Assembly: GCF_002291445.1 (NCBI RefSeq)
Contig: NZ_CP014137.1
Span: 558,001-622,000, forward strand
Source: Brenneria goodwinii
GTDB taxonomy: Bacteria > Pseudomonadota > Gammaproteobacteria > Enterobacterales > Enterobacteriaceae
DNA length: 64,000 nt
Direction of reading: 5' to 3'
Under the pieces are notes generated by a model that was given only the letters and a program-made list of their open reading frames with translations, made no database searches and was not told the origin of the DNA. Positions within the stretch are counted from its first letter, which is position 1. Every line of letters begins with the position of its first letter. The translations under genes and the position numbers were made by a program. Positions 35,528 through 44,633 of this stretch are shown here, piece by piece.

Positions 35528-36697
35528 ATGAACCGTATCGATTCATTACGTCAGTCGGTCACATCAACGTTTGAACGCCTATTTGGCTATACGCCGCAGG
35601 CGGAGATCCAGGCGCCGGGGCGCGTGAATCTGATTGGCGAGCATACCGATTACAATGATGGTTTTGTTTTACCCTGCGCCATTGATTACCAGACGGTGAT
35701 CGGCGCGGCCGCCCGGCAGGATAATCTAGTGCGCGTGGTGGCGGTAAACTTCGACCAACAACAGGATGAATTTGACCTGACCCAGGCGATTCAACCACAT
35801 GCGCAATACACCTGGGCAAACTATGTGCGGGGCACCGTAAAATTTTTGCAGGCGCGCGGCTTGCCGATTAGCGGTATGGATATGGTGATTGCGGGCAATG
35901 TGCCGGCGGGCGCGGGGCTAAGTTCATCGGCTTCCCTTGAGGTGGCTATCGGGCAGACTTTCAAGACGCTTAACCATCTGGATATCAGCCAACTGGAACT
36001 GGCGTTGACCGGTCAGCAGGCGGAGAACGATTTTGTCGGCTGTAGCTGCGGCATTATGGATCAGTTTATTTCGGCACAGGGGCAGGCCGGCCATGCGTTA
36101 TTGATCGACTGCCGATCGCTGGAAGGGCGGGCGGTGCGTATGCTGGACGGGTTCGACATCCTGATTGTGAATTCCAATGTGCGCCGTGGGCTGGTGGACA
36201 GCGAATACAATACCCGCCGTCGGCAGTGTGAGGCGGCGGCGCGCCATTTTGGCGTCAAAGCATTGCGCGATCTCTCTTTAGAACAGTTTGAGGCGGGAGT
36301 GGCCGGGCTGGATCCGCTGGTCGTTCGTCGCGCCCGGCACATTATTACGGAAAACGCCCGCACGCTGGAGGCCGCCGATGCGCTGGCCCGGCAGGACGCT
36401 CGCCGCCTGTTTGCCCTGATGGCGGAGTCCCATATCTCTATGCGTGATGACTTTGAAATCACGGTTCCCCAGATTGATACGCTGGTTGATTTGATCCAGA
36501 CGGATGTCGGCGATCAAGGGGGCGCCAGAATGACGGGCGGCGGTTTTGGCGGCTGTGTGGTTTCGCTGGTCCCTTCCGCACTGACCGACGGCGTTTGCCG
36601 CATGCTTGAACGCGAATACCCGGCGCGCACGGGATTACCGCCTTCAATCTACCTCTGTCAGCCTTCTAATGGCGCGGGGCCGTTGGCATTGAATTGA
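35528..36697 (+). CDS. galK: Galactokinase
   Basis: A 389-residue GHMP kinase that phosphorylates galactose at C1. Motif 1 is PGRVNLIGEHTDYNDG (substrate and start of fold), motif 2 GAGLSSSASLEVA (ATP phosphate loop) and motif 3 MTGGGFGGCVVSLV near the end. It begins 9 bases after the galT stop. Epimerase and mutarotase genes (galE, galM) are not in the cluster and must lie elsewhere. Confidence 0.95.
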   Translation: MNRIDSLRQSVTSTFERLFGYTPQAEIQAPGRVNLIGEHTDYNDGFVLPCAIDYQTVIGAAARQDNLVRVVAVNFDQQQDEFDLTQAIQPHAQYTWANYVRGTVKFLQARGLPISGMDMVIAGNVPAGAGLSSSASLEVAIGQTFKTLNHLDISQLELALTGQQAENDFVGCSCGIMDQFISAQGQAGHALLIDCRSLEGRAVRMLDGFDILIVNSNVRRGLVDSEYNTRRRQCEAAARHFGVKALRDLSLEQFEAGVAGLDPLVVRRARHIITENARTLEAADALARQDARRLFALMAESHISMRDDFEITVPQIDTLVDLIQTDVGDQGGARMTGGGFGGCVVSLVPSALTDGVCRMLEREYPARTGLPPSIYLCQPSNGAGPLALN

Positions 36698-36740
36698 AAC
36701 TTTCCTTCTGCCATTACGCGGATTGGTTTTCAATCATTTC

Positions 36741-36783
36741 AATCAAACAGGGTAAACGGCGTTATCCTGTTTGATTCTTCATC
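36741..36783 (+). terminator. Terminator-like hairpin after galK
   Basis: AATCAAACAGG (36741-36751) pairs with CCTGTTTGATT (36766-36776), followed by the T-rich CTTCATCTT. It separates galTK from the AT-rich promoter region of the vgrG island. Confidence 0.55.
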
Positions 36784-36936
36784 TTGAAATAGTGATAAAT
36801 GTCATTATTTGCATATTATATATATGATTTTTAATGATATTATCACATTTTTTTATTAAAATATCTTGCCGTTCTGTTCGTTTTTTCTGCATAATGCGAG
36901 CCTGAAGTTTCTCAATGGATATGAATAGGAAACCGC

Positions 36937-39537
36937 ATGGAACGCATGACTTCTGCCCGCCCGCATGTTACCGCTTCGTCTCATTCCCGCTATCAGTTAA
37001 CCGTAACCGGCAATGCCGCTCCGTTATCGGTGCTGCATTTCAGCGCCACCGAGGGGCTGAGCCAGACCTATTGCTACCAGATAACCTTTACCAGCGGCAG
37101 CGATATCGCCCCCGGCGAGATGCTGTTGCAGGACGCCACCTTTACCTTCAACGCGCCGGGCGTCACGCTCGGCGATGTGGCGCTGCCTGCGGCCTCGGCG
37201 CGTGCGGTGCACGGGGTGGTGACGCAGTTTCAGCGGCTGTCGGCGTCGGCGGACGAGGTGCGCTATCAGCTGACGCTGGAGCCGCGGCTGGCGTTGCTGG
37301 CCAATGCCGGGCGGCCGGCGATATACCAGAACCAGTCGGTGCCGGAGATAGTCGAGCAGATATTGCGCCGGCAGCATCAGTTCGAAGGCTGGCAGTTCGA
37401 GTTCCGCCTGCGCAACAGCTACCCGCAACGCGAGCAGGTAATGCAGTGGCAGGAGAGCGACCGGGCGTTTATCGACCGGCTGCTGGCGGAAGTGGGTATC
37501 TGGTATCGCTTCGAGATGGACGCGCGGCTGAAAAGGGAAGTGGTGGTGTTCGCCGACGACCAGCAGTTCTACCAGTTTGACGTGAACCTGCCGCTGCGCA
37601 GTCCGTCGGGAATGAACGACAACGGGGTGGAGTCGGTATGGGGGCTGAGCTCGGCGCATCAGGTGGTCAGCCAGTCGGTGCGGGTGAAGGATTACAACTA
37701 CCGCCAGGCGGGAGACGGCCTGCAGACCGAAGCGGAGGTGAGCGGCGGCGGGGAGAGCACTTACGGGCAGGTGTACCGCTACGGCGACAACTATCTGACG
37801 CTGGGCGGGGACAGCGGTGAGTCGGGCGGAGAGACGGCGGAAGGAGGCGATTTCTACGCGCGGCTGCGCCACGAACGGCTGCTGAATAATCAGCATCAGC
37901 TGAGCGGGAAGAGCAATGCGTCAACGCTGGCGCCGGGACAGATGCTGGAAATCGCGGGTAGCGTGCCGGCGATATTCGCCAAAGGGATAGTCATCACCAC
38001 TATCAGCGCCGGCGCGCGGCGCGACAGCAGCTATACGCTGAAATTTACCGGCATTCCCTACAGCGAGACGGTGGGATTCCGCCCGGAGCCAGAAGCGCGA
38101 CCGAGGATAGCGGGGACGCTGCCGGCGCGGGTAACGAGTATTACCGCGGGCGACACATACGCGCATCTGGACAAGATGGGGCGTTACCGGGTGAAGTTCG
38201 ACTTCGACCTGGACAACTGGAAGACGGGTTACGAAAGCCTGTGGGTGCGTCTCGCCAAACCCTACAGCGGCGACACCTGCGGCATGCACCTGCCGCTGCT
38301 GGCGGGAACGGAGGTGGCGATAGCGTTTGAAGAGGGCAACCCGGACCGGCCGTATATCGCCTATGCGCTGCATGACTCGCGGCACCCGGACCATGTGACG
38401 CAGGCGAACAACAAACGCAATGTTATCCGCACGCCGGCCAACAACAAGCTGCGGATGGAAGACGAGCGGGGCAAGGAGCATATCAAGCTGTCGACCGAGT
38501 ACGGCGGCAAGTCGCAGTTGAACCTGGGGCATCTGGTGGACAGTACCCGTGAGCAGCGGGGCGAAGGATTTGAGCTGCGCACCGACCAGTGGGGGGCGAT
38601 ACGGGCGGGGAAAGGGATTTTCATCAGCGCGGAGGGCCAGCCCGGCGCACAGGGCGAGGCGCTGGATATGTCGGCGGCGATAATGCAGCTGGAGCAGGCG
38701 CTGTCGCTGGCGAAGTCGTTGCAGTCGGGTGCGGGGATAGCGAAGGCGGACGAGGGCGAGAGCGGGAGTCAGACAACGCTGGTGCAGAGCCTGAGCGGAT
38801 TAACGCAGCCGGGATTACTGTTGCACGGCCCGGAAGGGGTTGGGGTGGTGAGCCCGAAGCAGGTGCATATCTCGTCGGGCGAGGAGAGCGTGTCGCTGGT
38901 GTCGAGGAAGGATGTGGACATCAGCACGGGCAAGGCGCTGACGGCGGCGTCGGGCGGGAAGGTGAGTCTGTATGCGTCGAAGTCGGGGATGAAGCTGTTT
39001 GCCGGTGCGGGGAAGGTGGCGGTACAGGCGCAGAGCGATGAACTGGAGCTGACGGGGCAGAAGGATGTGAGCGTGAGCAGCGTGGCGGGCAGGGTGGTTG
39101 TCACGGCGGGGGAAGAGCTGACGCTGAGCTGCGGCGGGGGCTATATCCGGCTGAAGGGGGGGAATATCGAGCTGGGTTGTCCGGGAAATATCCTGCTGAA
39201 GTCGGCCAATGTGCAGAAGATGAGCGCCGCCAGCCTGAACATACCACTGCCCGCATTGCCCGCTGTCGGTCCCGCGGTATTGGAGCTTGATCTCAGGGAT
39301 CTCGATATGTCGCCGGTGGCTCACGCGGCTTATACCCTGACGTTTGAAGGCGGCTCGGTAATAACGGGAAAGTTGGACGAAAACGGCTATGCCCGTCATG
39401 ACGATGTACCGGACGAACCCGCCAACGTACATTACGAACTGCCGCCGTCCAAGCCTGAGCCGCAGTGGGATCCATGGCGATCTATGCTGGATGAGTCTGA
39501 TATATGGGTGGGTACAATAACAGGAGGTAATAACTGA
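36937..39537 (+). CDS. vgrG: T6SS spike protein VgrG with C-terminal extension
   Basis: An 866-residue VgrG (TssI). About residues 25-370 form the gp27-like part (QSVPEIVEQILRRQ, WQESDRAFIDRLLAEVGIWYRF), then comes the gp5-like OB domain (GRYRVKFDFDLD, HLPLLAGTEVAIAFEEGNPDRPYIAY) and the DUF2345 beta-helix needle (about 600-770, GEELTLSCGGGYIRLKGG). The last 80 residues form an extra small domain resembling a transthyretin-like fold (AYTLTFEGGSVITGKLDENGYARHDDVP), of the kind that binds effectors. AGGA lies before the ATG. An AT-rich gap precedes a very GC-rich gene. The stop overlaps the effector start by 1 base. No other tss genes are near, so it is an orphan vgrG island. Confidence 0.93.
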   Translation: MERMTSARPHVTASSHSRYQLTVTGNAAPLSVLHFSATEGLSQTYCYQITFTSGSDIAPGEMLLQDATFTFNAPGVTLGDVALPAASARAVHGVVTQFQRLSASADEVRYQLTLEPRLALLANAGRPAIYQNQSVPEIVEQILRRQHQFEGWQFEFRLRNSYPQREQVMQWQESDRAFIDRLLAEVGIWYRFEMDARLKREVVVFADDQQFYQFDVNLPLRSPSGMNDNGVESVWGLSSAHQVVSQSVRVKDYNYRQAGDGLQTEAEVSGGGESTYGQVYRYGDNYLTLGGDSGESGGETAEGGDFYARLRHERLLNNQHQLSGKSNASTLAPGQMLEIAGSVPAIFAKGIVITTISAGARRDSSYTLKFTGIPYSETVGFRPEPEARPRIAGTLPARVTSITAGDTYAHLDKMGRYRVKFDFDLDNWKTGYESLWVRLAKPYSGDTCGMHLPLLAGTEVAIAFEEGNPDRPYIAYALHDSRHPDHVTQANNKRNVIRTPANNKLRMEDERGKEHIKLSTEYGGKSQLNLGHLVDSTREQRGEGFELRTDQWGAIRAGKGIFISAEGQPGAQGEALDMSAAIMQLEQALSLAKSLQSGAGIAKADEGESGSQTTLVQSLSGLTQPGLLLHGPEGVGVVSPKQVHISSGEESVSLVSRKDVDISTGKALTAASGGKVSLYASKSGMKLFAGAGKVAVQAQSDELELTGQKDVSVSSVAGRVVVTAGEELTLSCGGGYIRLKGGNIELGCPGNILLKSANVQKMSAASLNIPLPALPAVGPAVLELDLRDLDMSPVAHAAYTLTFEGGSVITGKLDENGYARHDDVPDEPANVHYELPPSKPEPQWDPWRSMLDESDIWVGTITGGNN

Positions 39538-41003
39538 TGGATCAGCAATTTAATCACGCACTGGCGTTTTTTACCGCCGCGCCCGATAGCTGGTTTTCAC
39601 AGGGAAAGAAAAAAATTGAAGCCTGCGGCCAATGGATCTGGGAAACGATTCAGGGCGACTTCAATGATAATCAGACCACCGGTCAGGTGGTTACCGGCAC
39701 GGTGATTTCCATGATCCCCTTTGTCGATCAGATCTGTGATGTTCGGGATCTGGTAGCCAATTGCAGGAAAATCAACGAGGACTCGGACAATACGGCGGCC
39801 TGGGTGGCATTGGCATTAACCCTGATAGGCTGTATTCCGGTTTTGGGCTCCTTTGTCAAAGGGGCGTTCAAGGTGATGTTTTTTGGTGCGCGCAAGCCTG
39901 TGCTGGGCGCGGCCGGGAAGATAATGTCGTCCCAACTGAAGAAGCGGATCGTAGATGGCGCCATCAAACAGCTGAAGCAGTTCCTTGATATGTCCGCTAC
40001 GCGAAAGTTTCTTTCTGCCGCGGGGTGCCACAATCCCTATATCGATCTGAGCGTAAAGCTGCGGGAGATGATGCCATCCATCAGTGTCCCGTCGTTGTTA
40101 AGCGTGCTGGATGATCTAATAACGGCGACGCGTGAACTGCTAGGGAAAGCGCGGAGTTGGGGGCCGGAGTCGATCAGAAAACCCATCGACGCCACGTTGC
40201 AAGGACTGACGGCGGTGCGTGACAAGGCGGACAGCATGCTGGGCAAAGTCCTGACGCCGGTCAATCAATTGCTGGAGGCGCTGGCGGTGCGGCTGCATAT
40301 CGAAGGTAATACGCTGTACCGCGCCCATAGCGGGCTGAATGTGCATAAACTGCGTAAGCTGCAGGAAATCGAAGAAGCAGAGCTATTGCTGTTCAAACGC
40401 CCCGACTGGGTGGATGTGAATGCGGTTGCGAAATATAAAGGGGTAAAGGAACTTTCTGATGTGCATAAAAGACATATTGCCGAAGGGTGGCCAGATGTTA
40501 CAAATGGTTTTTTAAAAGACAAATACAATACATTTCATATTATGAACGCCGCCTATGCCGAACCGGGAGAGCGATTGTACCGGGTGCTGGATCCTGCCAA
40601 CGACTCCCTTGATAACGGCGTTTACTGGCTGCGTGAGAAGGATTTTCTGGCGCTGCAAAGTAAGGCCGAGTGGCGTAAAAAGTGTGCAGTATGGAAACAT
40701 TGGAATGAGAACGGCGAATATGCGGTGTATACCGTACCGCATGACCAACGCATCAAGCTGTGGGAAGGGCCGGCGGCTACGCAAGAAATCAAGAAAGAAA
40801 CCGCCGATGGCGTACTGGAGGCAACCGTATCGCTGGAAGGCGGCGGCAATCAGTTGCTGATTTTCCCAGGAGACCTACGTCGGGAGGCAATGGGACCGCG
40901 TCGGAAAACCGGCTGGGGCTACCGTGATTTGACCGGTGAGGCCAATAGCTTTGTCGGCGTGCCAAAGCTAAAAACCAACTGGTACGATGAGAATAAGGAG
41001 TAA
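39537..41003 (+). CDS. Candidate VgrG-linked T6SS effector, activity unknown
   Basis: A 488-residue protein with no domain I can name firmly. The N-terminal part has two hydrophobic stretches (about 51-63 and 87-115, WVALALTLIGCIPVLGSF) that could cross or disturb a membrane. The middle (about 125-265) is helical and lysine-rich. The C-terminal third (about 335-488) holds aromatic, charged segments (ERLYRVLDPANDSLDNGVYW, GEYAVYTVPHDQRIKLWEG) that faintly recall ADP-ribosyltransferase folds; that is weak. It begins in the vgrG stop (TGATG) behind a strong AGGAGGT and is followed by two immunity-like genes. This vgrG-effector-immunity order is the main evidence. Confidence 0.7.
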   Translation: MDQQFNHALAFFTAAPDSWFSQGKKKIEACGQWIWETIQGDFNDNQTTGQVVTGTVISMIPFVDQICDVRDLVANCRKINEDSDNTAAWVALALTLIGCIPVLGSFVKGAFKVMFFGARKPVLGAAGKIMSSQLKKRIVDGAIKQLKQFLDMSATRKFLSAAGCHNPYIDLSVKLREMMPSISVPSLLSVLDDLITATRELLGKARSWGPESIRKPIDATLQGLTAVRDKADSMLGKVLTPVNQLLEALAVRLHIEGNTLYRAHSGLNVHKLRKLQEIEEAELLLFKRPDWVDVNAVAKYKGVKELSDVHKRHIAEGWPDVTNGFLKDKYNTFHIMNAAYAEPGERLYRVLDPANDSLDNGVYWLREKDFLALQSKAEWRKKCAVWKHWNENGEYAVYTVPHDQRIKLWEGPAATQEIKKETADGVLEATVSLEGGGNQLLIFPGDLRREAMGPRRKTGWGYRDLTGEANSFVGVPKLKTNWYDENKE

Positions 41004-41008
41004 ACAAG

Positions 41009-42064
41009 ATGGCGATATTACACCCGCAGGAGTGTTATTTACTGGAGCGTTATACCAGCGTTGACTACTACCGCCGGCGCTGGGAGGCCTACAACGCCTT
41101 TGTCGAACACTGCGAGCAGCAGGTGGAGCTGTTTATGCAGCATCTGCCCGCCAACCTCCGCCGTCGTCCGGCCTGGGAGCAGATAGATATTATCTGGCAG
41201 AACCGGGTGTTGCCCAATATTCGTGGCACCTTATCCGGGCTGACTCGCAGTTATACGCGTTTACAGCATAACGACCCCAATGCCTATATTACCGGCGGGG
41301 GGGTTGCCAGCGATAACAAAGGGCTAACTGATTACTGGCCGGAGCGCTGGATGAGCCCGCAGGCGTTGCAACGGTATTCCGATCTATTCAGCCTGGGCAG
41401 TATTTACGACAAAATGGTGCATGGCACCGTTAGCTCAAACTGGGATGAAGGAAATTTAACCTATTTATACAGTGACGAGTTTTTTGGTCCGCTGGCTCTA
41501 CCCGCGCAGGTCCCTCGCTACCAGTTGGATACTTCTGTGGTACTGGGACCGAATGACCCGGTGACGGTGACCGGAATTTACCTGCCGGACGTGGAGTATG
41601 CCAGCGCCCAGTTTTTTCATCCCTTTAGCTATCTGCCGCATGTTGCCCCTCAGGGAAAGTCCAGAAGTGACTATATCAGCCCGGAAGGGAAACGGGATTA
41701 TCATTGGGAGAAAATCGAAAACGTGCCCGCTACCTGGACATTAATTCGCCGGGTGGAGAATGAGTTTATTGCGGTGCCGCCGCAGGGCTTTTTCCCTAAT
41801 CGTCACCCGGACGAACTGTACCGCTGGCCGGAGCGGGAGCAGGCGTTGCTGGCCGGCAGTAAAAAACACCTGACGCTGCCCAGCGGCACGGTCTGCCCGC
41901 ACGGCGGACTTTGGAGCACCTATCAGGCCGGGCGTATTGAACGGCAACACTTTGCGCAAGGGGATATTCTACCGCAGTGGCAGGACACTGCCACGCAGAA
42001 ACGGGCGATTCTCTGGACGCTGCTGGAGCGGGACGACGGCGGCGTTGTGCAGTTTCCGGGGTAA
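41009..42064 (+). CDS. Putative T6SS immunity protein, paralogue 1
   Basis: A 351-residue soluble-looking protein without signal peptide or membrane helices. The layout (aromatic N-terminal helices, a GPNDPVTVTGIYLPDVEYASAQ block, WTLIRRVENE, a CPHGGLWS motif and a closing ILWTLLER strand) resembles large immunity families of the Imm71/Imm72 kind found in polymorphic-toxin loci; I hold that family name with moderate confidence. It starts 5 bases after the effector stop with AAGGAG before it. The next gene is a close paralogue. Its role as protector against the 39537-41003 product is inferred from gene order. Confidence 0.6.
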   Translation: MAILHPQECYLLERYTSVDYYRRRWEAYNAFVEHCEQQVELFMQHLPANLRRRPAWEQIDIIWQNRVLPNIRGTLSGLTRSYTRLQHNDPNAYITGGGVASDNKGLTDYWPERWMSPQALQRYSDLFSLGSIYDKMVHGTVSSNWDEGNLTYLYSDEFFGPLALPAQVPRYQLDTSVVLGPNDPVTVTGIYLPDVEYASAQFFHPFSYLPHVAPQGKSRSDYISPEGKRDYHWEKIENVPATWTLIRRVENEFIAVPPQGFFPNRHPDELYRWPEREQALLAGSKKHLTLPSGTVCPHGGLWSTYQAGRIERQHFAQGDILPQWQDTATQKRAILWTLLERDDGGVVQFPG

Positions 42065-42071
42065 AAGCAAG

Positions 42072-43130
42072 ATGGCGATACTACACCCGCAGGAGTGTTA
42101 CCTGCTTGAGCGCTTTACTAGTCTGGACTTTTTTCAGCGCCGCTGGCAGGTGTGGCAGGATTTTGTCGAGCACTGCGAACATCAGGTAGCCCTCTACAGT
42201 CAGAACTTGCCGCCACAGCAGCGCAGTCTGCCGCTATGGCAACAGTATGATGTGGTCTGGAACAACCGTATTCTGCCCAATATTCGCGGTACGCTTTCCG
42301 TCTTGTACAGGGACTATCTGCAACGCCAGCACAACGATCCGAGAGCCTATTTCACCGGCGGCAACGTCGCCAGTGACTGCAAAGGGCTCAGCGACTACTG
42401 GCCGGAAGGCTGGATGAGCGAAGCGGCGCTGGAGCGCTATGGCGATCTGCTTGGTCTGGGCAGAATTTATAACAAAGTCATCGAGATTACTACCGGATCG
42501 TACTGGGATGAGGGTAATCTGACTTACCGATATAATGAACGTGCCTTTGGCCCGCTTGACTTACCGCCGCAAATTCCGCGTTATGAACTGGACCCTTCTG
42601 TGGTATTGGGGCCGAATGACCCGGTGACGGTGACCGGGATTTATCTGCCGGACGTGGAGTATGCCAGCGCGCAGTTTTTCCATCCGCGCAGCTATATTCC
42701 ACATACTGCAAATCAGGGTAAGGTAAGAAGTGAGTTTATTTCGGATGAGGGAATACACGATTACTCATGGACTAAAATTGAAAAAGTCCCTGCCACTTGG
42801 ACGCTGATCCACCGGGTGGAAAATGAATTTATTCCGGTGCCGCCGCAGGGCTTTTTCCCTAATCGTCACCCGGACGAACTGTACCGTTGGCCGGAGCGGG
42901 AGCAGGCGTTGCTGGCCGGCAGTAAAAAACACCTGACGCTGCCCAGCGGCACGGTCTGCCCGCACGGCGGACTTTGGAGCACCTATCAGGCCGGGCGCAT
43001 TGAACGCCAACACTTCGCGCAAGGCGACATACTGCCGCAGTGGCGGGACACAGCCACGCAGAAACGGGCGATTCTCTGGACGCTGCTGGAGCGGGATGAC
43101 GGTGGTGTTGTGCAGTTTGCTGCGCAATGA
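42072..43130 (+). CDS. Putative T6SS immunity protein, paralogue 2
   Basis: A 352-residue paralogue of the preceding gene, begun 7 bases after its stop. The proteins share the first line (MAILHPQECYLLER) and the core GPNDPVTVTGIYLPDVEYASAQ block. They differ much in the first two thirds, yet are almost identical over the last 110 residues. The open frame could begin at 41937 inside paralogue 1, but 42072 matches the partner exactly. Two immunity genes for one effector suggest protection against a second toxin variant carried by kin or rivals. Confidence 0.6.
   Translation: MAILHPQECYLLERFTSLDFFQRRWQVWQDFVEHCEHQVALYSQNLPPQQRSLPLWQQYDVVWNNRILPNIRGTLSVLYRDYLQRQHNDPRAYFTGGNVASDCKGLSDYWPEGWMSEAALERYGDLLGLGRIYNKVIEITTGSYWDEGNLTYRYNERAFGPLDLPPQIPRYELDPSVVLGPNDPVTVTGIYLPDVEYASAQFFHPRSYIPHTANQGKVRSEFISDEGIHDYSWTKIEKVPATWTLIHRVENEFIPVPPQGFFPNRHPDELYRWPEREQALLAGSKKHLTLPSGTVCPHGGLWSTYQAGRIERQHFAQGDILPQWRDTATQKRAILWTLLERDDGGVVQFAAQ
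42820..43105 (+). repeat. Near-identical 3' segment shared with 41757-42042
   Basis: The two copies lie 1063 bases apart in direct order and line up without gaps. From the CCGCCGCAGGG block to GCCGGGCG (about 170 bases) I find a single difference (CTGTACCGC against CTGTACCGT). Elsewhere the genes differ at many positions. The pattern points to recent duplication or gene conversion of the 3' ends. Confidence 0.85.
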
Positions 43131-43164
43131 CCGTATAATGGCGAACGTTGCTATTCGGAGACGA

Positions 43165-43185
43165 TGCCCGTAAATCAGGCGGGCA
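43165..43185. terminator. Weak hairpin between convergent immunity gene and mgtE
   Basis: TGCCCG and CGGGCA arms (six base pairs) with a nine-base loop; no U-tract. It is the only fold seen in this 78-base gap. Confidence 0.3.
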
Positions 43186-43208
43186 CCGTAAAAGCAGAGA
43201 AAGGGACG

Positions 43209-44633
43209 TCAGGGCAACAAAAACAGCGTCGCCAATCCCAGGAAGATGAAAAATCCTCCGGTATCGGTAATTGCCGTAATCATCACGCTGGAGCCAACGG
43301 CGGGGTCGCGGCCGAACTTAACCATAATTAACGGGATCAATACGCCCATCAGCGCGGCCAGCAGCAGGTTGAGCAGAATGGCCAGCATCATCACGCCCCC
43401 CATCTCGGGGCTGCCATAGAGTGCGTAGGTGATCAGGCCCATAACGCTGCCCCATATCACGCCGTTGACCACCGCCACGCCCAATTCTTTCAGCAGCAGA
43501 TAAGATTTTCGCCCGTGCTCCAACTGATGCAGCGCCAGCGCTCGAACGATCATGGTGATCGTCTGATTGCCGGTGTTGCCGCCGAGCCCCGCCACGATCG
43601 GCATTAGGGTCGCCAGCGCCACCAAATGCGACAGCGTATTTTCAAACAGACCGATAACCCGTGAGGCCACCATCGCGGTACACAGGTTGATGGCTAGCCA
43701 GGTCCAGCGATTACGCACCGCTTTGTAGACTGGCGCATAGACATCTTCAGAAGGGGTTAACCCGCCGGAGCGGCGCAGATTACTGTCGCTCTCTTTATTA
43801 ACGACATCCACGATATCTTCCACCGTCAGGCGCCCCATTAATTTGCCTTTGCTATCCACCACCGGGGCGGAGATCAGGTTATAACGTTCAAAAGCCCCTG
43901 CGGCTTCATCCGCCTGATCTTCCGGCTGAAATAGCGTCGGTTGTTTGTCCATGACGGCGGATACCGGCGTTTCCGGCGCATTCAGTAGTATATTAGCCAG
44001 CGACAGCTCGCCAATCAGCGTATTTTTACGATCGGTGACGAACAGCTTATCGGTGGAATCCGGAATGACTTTTCGGTAGCGCAGGTAACGCTGAACGGCG
44101 GCAAGGGTAACATCGGGACGTATGGTGATGAGCTTGAAGTCCATGATGTGGCCGACGCACTCTTCGTCATAATTGATCGCCCCGCGAAATTGCGCGCGCT
44201 GTTTCGGCTCCAGCGAGGTCAGTATCCGCCCTAGCAGATGGCGGGGAAGAATGCGCGCCAACTGGGCCTGTTCGTCAACATCCAGTGTGCGGACGGCTTT
44301 CAGAATATCTTTATTGCGCATATCGCTGATGAGATCGTCTGAGATGCTGTCAGAGACTTCGATCAGCACGCGTCCGCGCCGCTCAATGGGAATCAGCCGC
44401 CAGAGCGCCAGGCGCTCATCATAAGGCAGGGATTCCAACAGATCTGCCAGGTCGGCGGCGTGTAATCCGATGATTGACTGACATATTTCGGCCGTCTGGT
44501 CGAGCAGGACTTTATGGTCTGTGGCGGTGTCGCCGGAGTGGCGGTTGAGAATATCATCAACCAAATCGCTGTTTTCTAAAAGTAAAAGAGAAATATGGCG
44601 CCGTAAGGCGGAAACTTTTTTTGCATTCGACAT
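43209..44633 (-). CDS. mgtE: Magnesium transporter MgtE
   Basis: A 474-residue MgtE channel. The N-terminal superhelical domain (about 20-140, LHAADLADLLESLPYDER) is followed by two CBS domains (about 140-265) that sense cytosolic Mg2+, a plug helix (NLRRSGGLTPSEDVYAPV) and five membrane helices, including the pore motif PIVAGLGGNTGNQ. It passes Mg2+ when the cell level is low. It stands alone, convergent with the immunity genes. MgtE is not part of the E. coli K-12 set, which uses CorA and MgtA. Confidence 0.94.
   Translation of the reverse strand: MSNAKKVSALRRHISLLLLENSDLVDDILNRHSGDTATDHKVLLDQTAEICQSIIGLHAADLADLLESLPYDERLALWRLIPIERRGRVLIEVSDSISDDLISDMRNKDILKAVRTLDVDEQAQLARILPRHLLGRILTSLEPKQRAQFRGAINYDEECVGHIMDFKLITIRPDVTLAAVQRYLRYRKVIPDSTDKLFVTDRKNTLIGELSLANILLNAPETPVSAVMDKQPTLFQPEDQADEAAGAFERYNLISAPVVDSKGKLMGRLTVEDIVDVVNKESDSNLRRSGGLTPSEDVYAPVYKAVRNRWTWLAINLCTAMVASRVIGLFENTLSHLVALATLMPIVAGLGGNTGNQTITMIVRALALHQLEHGRKSYLLLKELGVAVVNGVIWGSVMGLITYALYGSPEMGGVMMLAILLNLLLAALMGVLIPLIMVKFGRDPAVGSSVMITAITDTGGFFIFLGLATLFLLP

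Noticed and set aside
41937..42071. An earlier start for the second immunity paralogue
   Set aside because: It would overlap the first paralogue by 128 bases and add residues absent from the partner protein, whose start aligns with 42072.
43131..43208. A mobile-element end at the right border of the vgrG island
   Set aside because: No inverted or direct repeats matching the left side near 36784-36936 were found, and no transposase or integrase is present.
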